This document shows, one piece after another, positions 1 through 13,300 of a DNA stretch of 64,000 nt (position 1 is its first letter; each line of letters begins with the position of its first letter). The position numbers were made by a program, and so were the translations under genes. Below the pieces are notes generated by a model, which saw only the letters and a list, made by a program, of their open reading frames with translations, was not told the origin of the DNA and ran no database searches. Source of the DNA: Phoenix dactylifera (Eukaryota > Streptophyta > Magnoliopsida > Arecales > Arecaceae); contig NW_024068278.1 of assembly GCF_009389715.1 (NCBI RefSeq), positions 62,001-126,000 of the forward strand. Direction: 5' to 3'.

Positions 1-3000
1 AAGGGATTGTAAGATCCATAATACTGATCTAGATATGATGACCCTAATTGATTCTGATCCAAGGATGAGGTCTATATCATTTGGGGCTATTTTGATCTTT
101 ATTGTAGTCGTAAGTTCTTAACAACAATGGCTTTGCAACCTTGTATTCGTTATTTAGATTAAGGTTTTCTACACTGAGCTGTACCACCTGGTACTGGGCT
201 TACTATGTTGGTAAGTCTCTAGTATGGTACGGGGGCTCGATATGGTACTATACTGACACATGGTATAGCTGTTGCCTCAACTCCAATAGTGTACCATGTG
301 TCGGTGTACAGTTCCAACCTGTACTATACTAGTAAACTACTAATAAGATGCCTTGTACTCTACAAAAAACCTTGATTTGGATAAAACTTTATTTTAGCTT
401 TGATTGGCACTGGATGTCAAATCATCTTTAACAGGCTTTTTTTACAAATTGTATGGACAAAAGTGATGAGCAATTTTAATTATTATGAGAAATCGAGTTG
501 CATCACTTTTGACGTGAATTTCAGTTATAGCTATTGCTTAGAGAGCTGAGATGTTAAAAGCAAAGAAGACCCATTGATTTGTGACTTATTTTAAGGTTTC
601 TTGACCCACATATTGTGCTTCAAATGGAATATTTCCACTGAAGGCAAACCACTTTTGGTAGATCTTATAAGGCATGCTTGTTTTTACTGCAAATCATGAA
701 AATTCAAATTTATCATATGCGTCATTAGTAAGCCTGCTGCTATTAAAAACTAAGCTAATCATACCATCTATCCAAATTAGTCAATGTTGATCAGTGTTAC
801 TTGTATATCTTTAAAACTTGGTTGCACCTAGATGCTAATAATGGCAATTACAGGGGGGCAGGTGGCCAAGAGACTGCATGGTGCTTAGGCAAGTGCGTAG
901 GCAGATTAAATACATATACACAAAACTAGTAGAAATATATTAGAAGGTTTCACATTTATTTGAGGATCTGTTTTAGTGTGACATGGCATCAACTAGTTGT
1001 GATGCAAATTTTTCTTGCATATTATTCCACGGTATTAATCTGTTGGCCAAAAAAAACATTTTCAAGAATTTAAGTTAATACAGCAAGCAACTCTAGCAAA
1101 TAATGAATAATCAATGAAAATTTGAAGCAAACAATCAATCAATAATTAATAAAATTCATGAGTTGTATTTAAGTAAGATGTTTGGGCATTGGTCATATTT
1201 TCTTCATACTGCCTTACCTACTATATTACTCACCTAGAAGATAGTCCAGTCCACCTAGGCTTTCTAGGCCTAGGCCCTGGTGGCCTACATGTAGGGCACG
1301 TCTAGGTGGTTGACCCATAAGCAGAGTGGCTAGGAACTGTGTAAGATCATCTACTTATAGCTGTAAAATAAACTATCGACTTTTGTCATTTCTTAGTGAA
1401 CGAATGGGTTGCACTAGATACCCATCCTGCACCGTCTGCCCAATTTTTTTTGGGAAGGCCTAGCTCTGTGCTTGAGTCCCTAGTTAGATCCATATATATG
1501 TCTAAAATCTGGGTAAGATACCTTTAATAGTCATGTGCTCATGTTTGGAAACATATATAAACATAATTGCTATCAGTTTCACCCTTTCTTTGTGAGTTTT
1601 TAGCTGTTCAATTAAATGATTAAAAAAGATTTTTTCTGGAAAAAACCATATGTCTTCCTTTTTTTTAGGAGATGGTACAATGGTAGACCTCTTTGAGAGA
1701 TGATTATCAGAGATGTTATAGTTCTTGGGAAGATAATCCTATTGAAGTTACTGCACCGATTTGCTCTTGTAATTTTACATGTCCTTTAATGATCAGTGTG
1801 CGTGTTTTTCTGCTAAGACATGGTTAAACCTCTCACCTTGGAAGAAAAATTCATCAATAACATAATTTCCTGGATATGTCCTTATAAGTCTAGGTTTTAA
1901 CAAATTATGGTGCAGGTCCATACTCCACTTGCCGGTATAGGACATAGTATGTTATACAAAAGCTTACCAACATAGGGAATGGCCGGCATGATATAGCGTA
2001 GAAGCCAAGAGAGGGGGAGGGAGGAGGAAAACACCTTTAAGCTTGGCACTAAAGAGTACACAGTCAATTTAGGGCTGGCTCAGACCAGTTGGCCAACGAA
2101 ATGTCCCTATGGGTATAGGGTACTGGTTCATTGCTCGTGCAATACATACTGGCCAGTACACCCAGTACTCGAATTCTAGGTGTCCATTTTGCACAACATC
2201 AAGAGCAAAAGGAAAACAGAAAAATCGAGCTCATATTTTGCAGTGTGTTGTTGGGATGTGCATTTATTTTTTATCCATTGCTTTTTTCCTTTTCCTTCTC
2301 TTTGCCTTCAGTTCTTCATACCATAATGCTTTGGGAGGGTTAGGTTCTTTGTTTAATATATTTTTCTCGCTTATGGTGAATAGATTGTAGAAGTCTAGAA
2401 ACTTTCATAGAAGGTGTCGATCCTTGGAAATTCTAGTTGAGTCTTCATATCACTTTTGAGTTGTACACTTGGTGTCACTTTTGAGTCAGGATCACTTGCA
2501 TAAGAAAAAACCACTATCCAAGATCTGACAAAAATGTCAATGCCATGTGCTACAGCCTGCAAGCCATCCATGATATCTCTTAATCTTTTCTGTTCAGTGG
2601 AACTGCAACCCTTGAATATAAGTTCAAGGACTTGTAAGTATTTAGGTCCAACTTTAATTGCTGATGAGGCAGTCATACTTGGAAGCATACAAGAGGCATG
2701 AGCTCTGAAGTTCCAAGGAATAAGCCTCTAAAATTAGCCAGATGCCTACGAGCAGTTTATGTTTGAAGAGTGTCCTTTTAATATAATTTCTTTGTGCAAA
2801 ATCTGGTGCATGTATGAGTTAGTAGATTGTTTATAAGTTTTTTTGACATTATGTTAAAATTGCCATCTTGATGCCATTGTGTTCTTTAATGGAAGCTGTA
2901 AATTATTGCAAGTATAAAATAGGGGCACTGCTATTTTTCTGAAACTTTATGGTTGATGATTGGTATTATTTAATCTGGTCTCTCGGCATTTCTGCTGTAA

Positions 3001-3182
3001 GCTTGGGAGCTAAGTCTCTCAAAAAAAGTAAAGCAAAGATTTCGTTTTCCTAAACATCATAGTTCTGTTTTGCAAACAGAGGTCATGTATTAATGTCGTG
3101 GTTAACTGATTGTATTCTATTATGTATCTTTTTATGGATATATGATCTAATATTTTGGTTCTTGTGATTATCTGATTTTCAG
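1..3182. other. upstream/intronic DNA of the HAD-fold gene, no exon recognised
   Basis: AT-rich DNA without a coding segment I can support. It should contain, or follow, the first exon of the downstream HAD-fold gene, because the exon at 3183 begins with the second base of a codon. I searched for an exon ending in Asp-Glu plus one base before a GT donor and did not find it. Two stretches (about 160-330 and 1900-2170) contain many GGTAC/GTACC and TATAC words and look like decayed foldback repeats. A CCTAGG-rich stretch lies at about 1240-1320. A minus-strand open frame at 2395-2688 matches nothing I know. Confidence 0.4.
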
Positions 3183-5143
3183 TCCTTGGAAGCTTTCTCT
3201 CAGCTTTAAACCAATTTATTGCGGATCGCTACTCTTCTAATCACTCAATGTCAGAGTACTATGTATACGAGTTTTTCAAGGTACCATCCAATGGCTTCAC
3301 CTTTTTTACTTTTTCTGGTGATTAGGTATATGGAAGCTTGTTCTTGATCTCCCTTAATATAATGAATGATCACACTTTTTGCCTTAGTTCTTTGTTGCAA
3401 CTCACATGCTTATGTATTTGTATGTGATTCTCAACAGATATGGAATTGTTCTCGAACAGAAGGTATCACTTGGTATCCCACATATTATAAATGCTACATT
3501 TTACTTTGTAATGAGAAAGTAATGAGTTATTTGTTCCATACAGTAGAATTTTATTTCTTGTATGTGACAGTATCTACCATTTGTTCTCCTTTATTATATA
3601 CAGTTTTTTGTTTATTGTGGCAGCTGATATCCGTGTTCACGAGTTCTTTAAAACTGCTTATTTCAAAGAGGGCATTCATCCTATCCCAGGTGCTCGGCAT
3701 GCTCTTCACAGACTATCTGCATTTTGCAATTTATCAGTGGTGACGTATGTCTTCCTCATATAGATATTTTGTAATGGAGTTCTCATTCTGACTTCTGAAA
3801 AATGCAACTATTATGTTTTTACCTACGACAATCGATGCAGTTTATCTGAATAACTTGTTACTTTGAAAAGATCTCGGCAGAATGCAATCAAAGATCACAC
3901 ATTGAAGTGGATTGAAGAGCATTATCCTGGCTTATTTCAGGAGATTCACTTTGGAAATCATTTTGCATTGGATGGACAATCACGGCCAAAATCTGAGATC
4001 TGCAAGTAAGCCATATTGATTGAGTTTGTTGCTCTCTTTAGCTTAAAACACGACTTGTTCTACTATTTGCTTTATGCTTGCATGTCTTTCATTGTTTTGG
4101 TAAAATTTCGAAGCTGCTTAACAGAAGATGAACCTAATCCCAGACATTTGAATAATGTTCTTTATAGACAGTTGTCTATTTTTTTCTTGCATATTGGATA
4201 TCATCAACGGGCTGGCATTTAGAAAACATGCTTTTCTCCTACAACATATGGACTCATTTCCTCATCAAGTGTCCTCGGAAGCCTGACATGACCATGAAAT
4301 GCTAGTACTGTGATATGAATGTGCTTGATAGACCATGTCAGATGCACCAGTAGAATTGAACTATTAAAGAAATAGTATATCATGTACTTAGAGCATAGTG
4401 TGCATATTGGTGTCTTTATTTTCATTCTTTCATTCTTTTCATAAGTCTCTGCTTGTAGCACATTACGAATTTGTGTTACTCTGTCTATTTAATCTGCATA
4501 CACTTGACCTGATGACCTAATGGGCAGGTCTCTGTGAGGATTCATTCCGACACGTGCCCAAGTTTCGTGAATAAATTACAATGAAATACTATGTTTTAAT
4601 ACAGGGTATTCTGTAACTTAAGTCTTATGGCAGGTCTGATCCGATGCTTCTTTTACCCTATATTCCTTTTTAATGAGTTTCAGGGCTCATGCACTGGTAT
4701 TTCTTAAGAGTTTTTTTTTTGTCCAAGCTCTTTTACATTCCATTTCATTTTCTTTCACTTCTATAGAAATCAACTAATCCTTCAATTTGACCTGAGTTCC
4801 AACTATACAAACTGGACTAGTTCTTGAGTCGAATTTATTTACTCCAACAACATTTGTGTTTTCTCCTTGTTTCATTTCCATAAATGGCATCGAAGAGTCA
4901 GTATTTTTTATACTAATATCTTGAATTGCTCTTTGCAGGTCTTTGGGAGCCCAAGTCCTGATTGATGACAACCCAAGATATGCTCTTGAATGTGCAGACG
5001 TAGGTATTAGAGTCTTACTCTTTGACTATGACAACTCGTATCCGTGGTGCAAGTCTGGCTCGGCAACTTCACACCCCCTGGTGACCAAGGTTCATAACTG
5101 GCAAGAAGTAGATCACCAACTGGTCTCCTTGGCAGTTCCTTAG
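3183..5143 (+). CDS. HAD-superfamily 5'(3')-deoxyribonucleotidase-like phosphatase, 3' five exons (5' partial)
   Basis: Exons 3183-3280, 3438-3462, 3624-3744, 3871-4005 and 4939-5143 join in phase through GT-AG introns and give 193 residues ending at the TAG at 5141-5143. The order of signatures fits the NT5C-type haloacid dehalogenase fold: LGSFLSALNQFIADRY, then YVYEFFKIWNCSRTE, then VVTSRQ (motif II, phosphate-binding Ser/Thr), a RPKSEIC segment (motif III Lys) and LIDDNPRYALE (motif IV acidic pair binding Mg2+). The family dephosphorylates (deoxy)nucleoside monophosphates or related small substrates; the substrate here is unknown. The N-terminal exon with motif I (DxD, the nucleophile) is not visible, so it lies before 3183 or outside the window. 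The 934-bp last intron (4006-4938) contains no recognised element. Family identity is good, gene start unknown. Confidence 0.85.
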
Positions 5144-6773
5144 AGCTCGGCTTGCCGTGCATGTGGTACTACTTCAAACATCTTTGGAGGAGCTATCCTG
5201 CAATAGTGGCCTCTGATCTCTGATGAGTTTAAATGGAGGCTGAGTTCCTTGCTAGGTACCTTTTCTTGGGGGTTTTTACAGTTGTTGCAGGTCTGTTTCT
5301 TTCCAAAAATATATAAAGCAGGGTAATGAATTCGATCAATTATAGATTAGCTATAGAAGGTTGCTGGTCTAAAAATCAAATTTAGTGTTCTCTTTGTCCC
5401 ACATCAAATGCATTTGGTAGACAGTGCTTCTGTATATATCATTACAGGAACACGGCTTCCTCAATGACTAACTTCATGAAATTTACTAAACCTATGACGA
5501 GCCAGTTGCACTTGGGAATTTTGTAACAACATTTATCGATTTAAATAGATAGCAAGCGAACCAGTTTGAGATTCTTGTCTTGATGCTGTGTTTGTGAATG
5601 GGAACCGTCACTTCCAATAATTGAGGAAGTACTTCTGTTGATCTTTGACTACCTTTTTAACAATTTCAATAGAGTATTTTTAGAGAAGACTAACTCCTAG
5701 GTTGAAATTTAGGTTTGAGGGGCTCCTCTACCTTTTTTTTCACACCTTTTTGATCATATATTATGATTGCTAAGATTAATGGTCATGATGATTGAGCTGT
5801 GGAGAGGCCAGTGCTGATACTAGTGTCTCCAAACATTTGTAAACAAAGTAATCGCCATTTAATGTAAAGTATGAAATCATGACTGAGAACCAAATTTTGC
5901 ACCCAGAGATGTAGAGGAAGGGAGTTGAATCAATTTACAATCCCCTAGAAGAAGAAATTCTCTTGTGAGTGTTTTCTGGACTGTCTTTTGGGGACCCAAC
6001 ACATTGACTATTGGAGCCTTCCACGACTAAACACCAATCAATTTCATGGGTTTGGGCGTAGTTTATCAGCTTACCCATGCAGACACGTACTCCACCAACC
6101 AATATCATGTCTTTTTTTAATAATTTTGTCATAAACAGTTCGCAACTAGCTTTTAGAGGGAATCGTGCCAACTAGTGCATAAAATGGGAGCAACGCATAA
6201 TAAAATGATTGAGACCTGCTCTAATAGTAACATCCCTTTGCTTAGCAACCAGAGATACTAGATTCAAAATGGATTCAGATCCTAAAGGATGCATCTCCAA
6301 ATAAAGAGACCCAGATATTGATAGCACCTGGTTGCTAACCTTCTTTAGAATGGGATGGAAATCATGCATGTTTTCCCCTGGAGAGATAATTGAAGTCGCT
6401 CATTTTCCCATTACAGAGCCTCTGTCAATAAAAGATATTAACCAAGGAAAAAAAGCCAGCATATTCTCTCTATTTAAGAGATGAAATTCTCAACCATTTT
6501 ACCTCGCAGCAAATCAAATCACATCCTGGAATCTTGTCGTAATGATTCATAGATTTGGCACATCAAAAGTCGTGAAACAATACGCACAGAAAATATGGAG
6601 GAAAAGCAGGGCACCATGCTGCTAGTCAGTAACAAACTAGATATCTAGAATATTACATCATGCTCATCAAGAGATGTCAAAGGACATCGAGCAACTTAAT
6701 AAAATTCTTCAGTACACGAATCTAAGACCCTTGACATTTTCAAGATCAAAGTTTTGCAGCAGAACTCACATAC
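5144..6773. other. 3' flank of the HAD-fold gene and intergenic DNA
   Basis: About 1.6 kb without a supported exon. The first few hundred bases are probably the 3' UTR of the HAD-fold gene; AATATATAAA-like words near 5310 could serve polyadenylation. The 3' end of the minus-strand exon at 6774-7074 may have its UTR or a last exon here, but no frame could be fixed. Confidence 0.35.
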
Positions 6774-7074
6774 CGTCAGTATGCAATCTCTGCTGATCAT
6801 GTCACGGTTGCAGCAGGGCCAAGCCATCACAATGCCGAAGACTGACACCATCAACAGCAGTAACCAGAATGGGATCTGCTTTCGCTTTCCAGCATTTTGT
6901 ATAATCTTTCTGTCTTCACCTTGACGTCTTGCAACTTGTTCAACCACAGTGGAAGGAGGAGAGCTCATATGTTCACTCATCTGCTGTGATGCTAGAGACT
7001 CCTTTGGGACCTCTTGTTTTTGGTACATGTCTACATATTCTGGGAACAGCTTCCTGAAGCTTGGGCAGTTTTTG
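6774..7074 (-). CDS. exon of a probable C-terminally membrane-anchored protein (partial)
   Basis: The minus strand has an AACAG acceptor before 7074 and a good donor (ACG then GTATGTGAG) below 6774, enclosing one open frame of about 100 codons. It reads KNCPSFRKLFPEYVDMYQKQ, a polar Ser/Pro/Gln stretch, a basic segment (NAGKRKQ) and a hydrophobic run FWLLLLMVSVFGIVMA. That layout, hydrophilic domain plus basic collar plus one hydrophobic helix near the end, is typical of tail-anchored membrane proteins. I do not recognise the family. Directly after VMA the other frame reads LLQP then TGA, which looks like a natural end, so a one-base shift may have turned the stop into a longer frame. No upstream exon was found before the LINE at 7.8 kb. 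It may be a gene fragment. Confidence 0.4.
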
Positions 7075-7799
7075 CTGTTAATAGAGAAAGATTACGCTTT
7101 CTGAGAACCAGTACTCTGATGAGAGGTACATGGAAGCATACAGAGATAAATTCTCTATAAACTGCAGAATCTCAGTAACTACTGATTACTATTGAAAACG
7201 GGCAAAAGTATTCCCAACATTTCACTAGTCTGCACTGATAACTATTGATTTTTATGCCGACAGGAGAAAAAAGAATATCAGTAAACATACTAATAAAAAG
7301 TACATCATCACAATTAAGAACGAATAGGATTATAAAAAGAGGAAGAATAATAAATTTGAGAAGTTTGTTTGTGTTTATTGGTATCACTAGTTAAGAGTTT
7401 TGCATACACTAAAAGTTAAAGGTGAAGGCCAAATAGTCATCGGAAGTGCTCATGTAACAATTGACCATGCTGTCACATTGGATGCCAAGTTTCTGGCTAT
7501 GTCACTGGGCTACCGTGTGCGCTTGCGCATCCAGAGACATGCTTGAGTGCATCTGCATACCTACAGCATATACAGATACATAAATATATATATACATTCA
7601 TGTAATATATACATACATACGTACGTACTGCAAGATCTAGAAAGGGTCGAATGTACGCAACTTTATCCTTGCATGCAGGAAAACTGTTTTCATATTTTAA
7701 ATCCGTACATTCAGATAATAATGAAATAATCTTACTGTTGTGCTAAAACACGCCATCAAGTTATTTACTAAAGTTATTACTAAAAACTGAATAAATAGG
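7075..7799. other. AT-rich intergenic DNA
   Basis: No coding segment supported. It includes short CATA/TACA-rich repeats at about 7550-7630 and ends at the target site of the LINE that follows. Confidence 0.4.
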
Positions 7800-9293
7800 C
7801 ATATGCAGTCTTTTTTTTTTTTTTTTGCTGAAAACGGGTTCTCATACAGTACGTGTACGAATACACCCAATAAAATCAAAAAACACTAGCTCACGGAGAG
7901 CCAGTGGCAAGTCTCTCTCCCCCAGCCAAAAGGTGTACCCTGAATGATGAGCCGCGAAGGCAGCCACCCAGTCGGCTGCCCCATTGGCTTCTCTGAATAC
8001 ATGCTTGGCCTGGATGGCCACCCCAACCCCACACATCATCCCAATATCCCGAACCAAGGGGTGGTCTAAGCCCTCACCCCTCAGCCCCTCCCGGATCCAG
8101 CTGATGACTGTAGCCGAGTCGCCCTCCAGTACAATCGATCCAGCCTGCAGTACCTGCCTCGCACATCGAATACCTGCCCAAGCAGCTTGTAGCTCTGCCC
8201 CGGGAACTGATGTGCCGAACAACTGACAGCCACCTGCTGCCACCACTCTGGAGTGCGGGTCCCGTATCACAAAACCCGCACCGCCACGCGAACCTCCATC
8301 CAGGACCGATCCGTCAAAGTTGACCTTGAGGAAACTCGGGGGTGGGGGCTCCCAGGTGAAGAACACCAGCTGAGGAGCTGCCGAAGCAGAGAAGGAACCC
8401 CAGGTGTCCCGAGCTGTCAGAGGTCTATTTGAAGAGGCCCTGAACTCCAATGCCTGTACTCGCGCGAGCTCTGCAACGAACCTCGGTGACACCCTGCGCT
8501 CACCAAGGGTGCGGGCGTTCCTCGCCAGCCAGATCTGATGTGCTGTGCAGGTCGCTCGAATAGCCTCCTGACATATCTGCGGCCGGGCCAGCCACTGCTG
8601 CATCATCCGTAAAAACTGAGGCCTCCCACGCCAAACCCCCTGCGGGAACCCAGCCCACAACCATGCCGACCTCGCCCACGAATACTGAAAGAGCACGTGG
8701 TCGACCGACTCCTCTACACTGCATGTCCCGCACTCTGCAGGGATCCCCCAACCGCGCCTACTCAGCACTGCCCCCGTCGGAAGGCGATCTCATGCCACCT
8801 TCCAAAGGAAGAGTGCCGCCCTTGGGTGAAGTCCGGACCTCCAGATCCAAGTGTAATCCTGGCCCGACTCATGCTCCTGCTGGATAACTCTGGCAAGGTC
8901 TCCCAGTCTGACACTGGACCGGCAAGAGGTGCCCCAAACCCTGACATCAGCCCCCCCACAACCTGGCACTGGAAGGGACCGGATCCTCTCAGCTAGGTGT
9001 CCTCCGAACAACTGTCGCAGCCTATCATCATCCCATGCTGAGTCTCCTGGGGCAAGAAGATCGGAGACCCGCAATCCCTCCACCGCCTCAACATCGATCA
9101 TAGTCGGCCAACACCTCAGTGGGACGGTGTCCACCCATGGGTCCGCAGTCACATCAATGCTCCGCCCATCACCAATCAGCCATCTGGTGTTCGCCGATAC
9201 CAAGGGCAAGTACCTCCCAATCTCACGCTACATGAAGGAGACTCGCCGCCCTCTCCATGCCGCCTCTGAGACCTCACGGCCATATGCAGTCTT
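7800..9293 (-). mobile_element. 5'-truncated LINE (non-LTR retrotransposon) with 13-bp TSD
   Basis: A minus-strand element at 7813-9280 is bracketed by identical 13-bp copies of CATATGCAGTCTT (7800-7812 and 9281-9293). The plus-strand T run at 7811-7826 is its poly(A) tail. It carries the end of ORF2: the DGRSIDVTADPWV segment and the WRSGLHPRAALFLWKVA and CGTCSVEESVDHVLF parts of the zinc-binding zf-RVT region, then a plant LINE RNase H domain (KVNFDGSV, GAGFVIRD, ELQAAWAG, EGDSATVISWI, VFREANGAADW). A single TAG lies in frame at the 5' end (near 9230) and the rest is open over two overlapping frames, so the copy is fairly young. Endonuclease and reverse transcriptase are missing, as expected from incomplete target-primed reverse transcription. 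Confidence 0.93.
7842..9209 (-). pseudogene. LINE ORF2 3' part: zf-RVT and RNase H domains
   Basis: Two minus-strand frames, 9209-8790 (zf-RVT region) and 8768-7842 (rest of zf-RVT plus RNase H), cover the C-terminal third of a LINE ORF2. The RNase H domain keeps the acidic residues expected at FDGS, AELQAAW and EGDSATV, and the ANGAADWVA region holds the last conserved Asp. The frame changes once between 8768 and 8790, so the protein is not continuous. It has no promoter or N-terminal domains and is a dead-on-arrival copy. Confidence 0.85.
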
Positions 9294-10370
9294 GAATGTT
9301 GTATTTTTTGTGATACACTGCTCACACTGCTTTCACACGGGTACAAACCACCACAGAAAATCCTGAAGGTCATTAAATGCTATCAACTCAGTAGGTACGG
9401 CAGTAAGGTCTGTAATCTATAGTCGCTCGTGTTAATCAATTCTATTGTACTCCGCTAGGAACGTACACACGTGTAACTTTTCCGGACTATATAGCCGTAA
9501 GGTGCCCACCTATCCATCCAAGTTTGATTTTTTTTTTTTTGGGTACAACCGAGTATGTATTTTTTGATGGAAATCTCTTTGAATTTGTTGCAACATGCGG
9601 TAAGAGTTACGAAACAAAAAGAAATATCAAGAATACAGAACATTTACATGGTTCGACATATTGACGTGCAAACACAGGACAGAGACATGCAAAAATTTTA
9701 CTATTAAATACCTATATAGCGAATCTTCCATTCATGAGCACAGTGGATATCTTCAGATCATGACAATGAATGGCTTTTATTATTGATCTGTAGGTCCCAG
9801 ACCGAGTCATCCAGTGTTTGAGCCACTCCAGGTCTAGTTCATCCACGGATTTGATTGGGTAGGAAGACGTTGACGCCAACCTAACCCAATTTTTCAAATA
9901 GATCGCATATCGGACCCAAACCTGATCCATGGGTCTAAAACATGGGGATGAACCGGACCTAACTGGGTGGGGACGACACTAATCATATTTGCAGCCCTGG
10001 GCCTGCATACTGCTGAGCACTTGGAAAAGAATTTAGACATTTTCATTAACTCTTCTTCGTTGGATGGCAGACAAGGTCCCTTTTTTAATCTTTGGGAATA
10101 CAAGGTTTGGGGCCGCTAGATTAATACAATTCACAGGTTTTTCCACCATATTATAAAGAAAATAAACAAAGGGATCAAGCTAAACATCAGCTGCTTGGTG
10201 ACGATGCAAACATGAAGAGTCCTCCCAATGTCAAAAACTGCAATCACAAAGAAACAGGGATGAAAACCGAGATAATCCATGACTATGACATCAGGAAATC
10301 GGTAAATCTTAACACAATGAAGGTATCAAGGTCTGAACCTTTTAGTGGGGTTACTCCTGCTCGCGATCAT
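9294..10370. other. intergenic DNA and probable RFC3 3' UTR
   Basis: No exon was found. The part next to 10371 should hold the 3' UTR of the replication factor C gene (minus strand). A stretch at about 9780-9990 has GGGTCCAAACC and GGATCC-like words typical of a dispersed repeat, without boundaries that I could define. Confidence 0.4.
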
Positions 10371-13300
10371 TCAGGAAAATGTTGCAATGAGGAACCCCTT
10401 GTAGATGCTCATGAACTTAGCCACAAATGCTGTGGAAGACATTGTTGGAGAGATGGAAACAATAAAGAGTTACAGAAGGGTCTAAAAGTATATAATAAAC
10501 TCACATACACATGGTGTAGCATAAAAACCAGGGCATCACACATCAGAAGCAAAAGCATGACAGCACTGGCATCATCTAAATCCGAAAATCAAGACGTGGT
10601 GTATAATGCTTGCATGTACAACTGTCAGTTTGGAAGGGCAAAAAAAAAAAGCACTATGATCCAATAAACTATGTCATAATGATTCTAAAATAATCTATAA
10701 ACAAACAAATGAAATCAACTTTGTTCGTCCAGAAATTAGATCTGCAGTGACTGGTCAGGGGCTTCAAGCATCCGAATATAGTCAAGCAATTTCTTATAAA
10801 CCAAAAGGCTTATCATCCTATCTATCCTGTTCCTTAGACCTTAAAGCCAATTTCCAACCAATTATAGGAGGCTCATCACTAATAATCCTGTTTGTCAATT
10901 GGATCTCTAGTTCCTGAGAGGATTGCTCAAAAGCGGCATAAAATGTTTACCTAATAATGCTTGCAAATAAACTGATTATGTACATGGCGACTAGTATTCT
11001 TGTTTCCAGCTACCATGATTTCAAGATCATAAGTGTTTCTATGTTAAAAATTGTTTATTAACTACAATGCACTGGCATACAGAACCAACTGATCTACACC
11101 AATGATCAAATAGTACATATGGCTACACTAACCATAGAGGCTAGTACAAGATCTGTGCTAAGATGAACTACTATAGGTGATGTTTTTTAAACCAACGAAT
11201 CCAAAATGTGGTAAAATAGTAGCTTCAGGCTAGAGGACCACACCACTTGAGGTCCTGCAAAAGACCTTGTAAACCATTTAAGTGGAGACAAAATTCCTAA
11301 TCCCTATCAACAGATTTTTTGAAGAACCTCAATGACAGGAAATATTCTTCCTGACAAACTTAGCAGCTCTGAATGTGAACAGTTTGAAATTAAGACACGG
11401 AAGCAAGTGGCAGATAGGACATTCATATGTATGTAAGAGCAACTGAAGGGTTTTCATATGACTCATGTAAACTTTAACAAATAATTCTGCTACAGAAGTA
11501 TAACTTTGTCGATTCGACCGAAAATTAATTCCTCTACAATGCTAATATAAGATAACAGATCAACTGCAAACTACCTAAAACGTTTGATGTGCATTTTTTT
11601 GCACCCGCCCTAGGATCTTGCATCCAATTCTACTTTCACACCACATTTTTAGGATATGTTTGGTTGGGGAGAGTTGGGCTTTCGAATGGGAATGGGAACG
11701 AGTGACTCCCACTTCAGCCATTTGGTTGAACAAATCCCGTTCCCATTCCTCCTCGGAATGGAAATGCCCTAATCCTCCAAAACCCAATCCCAGCTATTCA
11801 AAATCACATTCCACCAACTTTATTTTAAAAATCAATTTTCCAAAAATACCTTTCTGTTTAATTGATTTTCCAAAAATGCTCCAAGTGGCCATACCGACTC
11901 TGATTCCAATTATGAACTAAACACGTCAAGGAATATAGCTATTCCTCCAATTCCCAATCCAATCTATTCTGATTCTGATTTCGATCACAAACTAAACACA
12001 ACCTTAATGCTTCCAACCCATCTTTACGTTTCTTTAATCATTAATATTAGCTTACTAAGATAGTCTTAATTTGATTCAAAATGCATCACTAATTGTTTCC
12101 ATTAAATTTTGATGGGTCCACTATCTTGCACACCCACTTGCAACCAGGTAAGTAAGGCGCGGTTGCCAGAAATGAACACAACTCCATAATGACATAGCTC
12201 TAGTAGAATAAATGATAATATGGAGAAGTAATTTTGTATTCTATGTTTATAAACTTTGCAAGCTTCAGAAAACGTGTATTCTCTGCCTATACTGGGGTAC
12301 TTGACATCTCATGGCTGCAAAGAAAGAGCATTCTCTTGTCACATCATTCATGTCACTATTTAGCACTTGATAACCTATGAAAAATGCACAGGCTTATGAG
12401 GATATAAACTCAATGCTCTATGAAGACCACCTCCTTCAGCCATTTTATTAAAGTGGCATCAAAAAACAATCCGGTTAAGTCTGTAAAGCTTATAAAATGG
12501 AAAACAGAACAAAGATACAGCTGATAACAATTATGATGAATGCCTGCAAGAAAGGATAACAAAGGTACCTTCTATGTGGAATATGGCCTTCTGCCCAAGA
12601 CGCATCCTGTGCTCCTGCAAAAAGCATATAATAAGGTTACGGAAGACTTGATGACGGACAAAAGAACACAGTGACCAAAGTATTAATGCTATTGATGAGG
12701 CATAACAATGGGATCACAATTTTGGATACACTTGAATCTGCCATCAAAAATAGAAGACACTTTCATCCAGTTGCTAAGATAATGAGAAAGAGAAATTTAA
12801 GGCTTCAGGAAATATAGCTAGGTCAGTTAAGGATTTAGATCAGGGTGATGACATGATGGAGCAAAGTGCTTGTTATGGGTCTTTCTGATAAAACCTTTAG
12901 GCTAAACTTTGGTGTCCTCTCCTTAAATGTGATGAGATGAATATGAAGTATCATACCCACAAAAAAAAGTGAATATGAAAAAAAAAAAAAGATATTAAAA
13001 GCTTAATCACTCATCAATTCTTTCACTCTAATTATATCAGATTTGTATTAGAGCTTCGATCCTCTAATCAGCAGGGGCCTAATTTAACTTGTGAGCGGTA
13101 CAACCAAATGAGAGAACAATTGTTGGTGCTCGAAGTACATCAAAGGAAAAAAGCGAGAATGACCACTCCTCTACCTCTGCAAATGATGATGTGAAAGGAT
13201 GCCTCACTCAACTAGAGAAGACTTCCTGACTCACCGAGCTCGTGTCTCAGCAGGCGCCTTCAAGGCTTCAACTTAGGCATAAGCAAATCTTATTGTAAAG

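Noticed and set aside
2395..2688. 97-codon minus-strand frame
   Set aside because: Reads like a protein in parts, but I recognise no family and see no splice partners.
10212..10667. 151-codon plus-strand frame
   Set aside because: Overlaps the last RFC3 exon in antisense and shows no domain or splice support.
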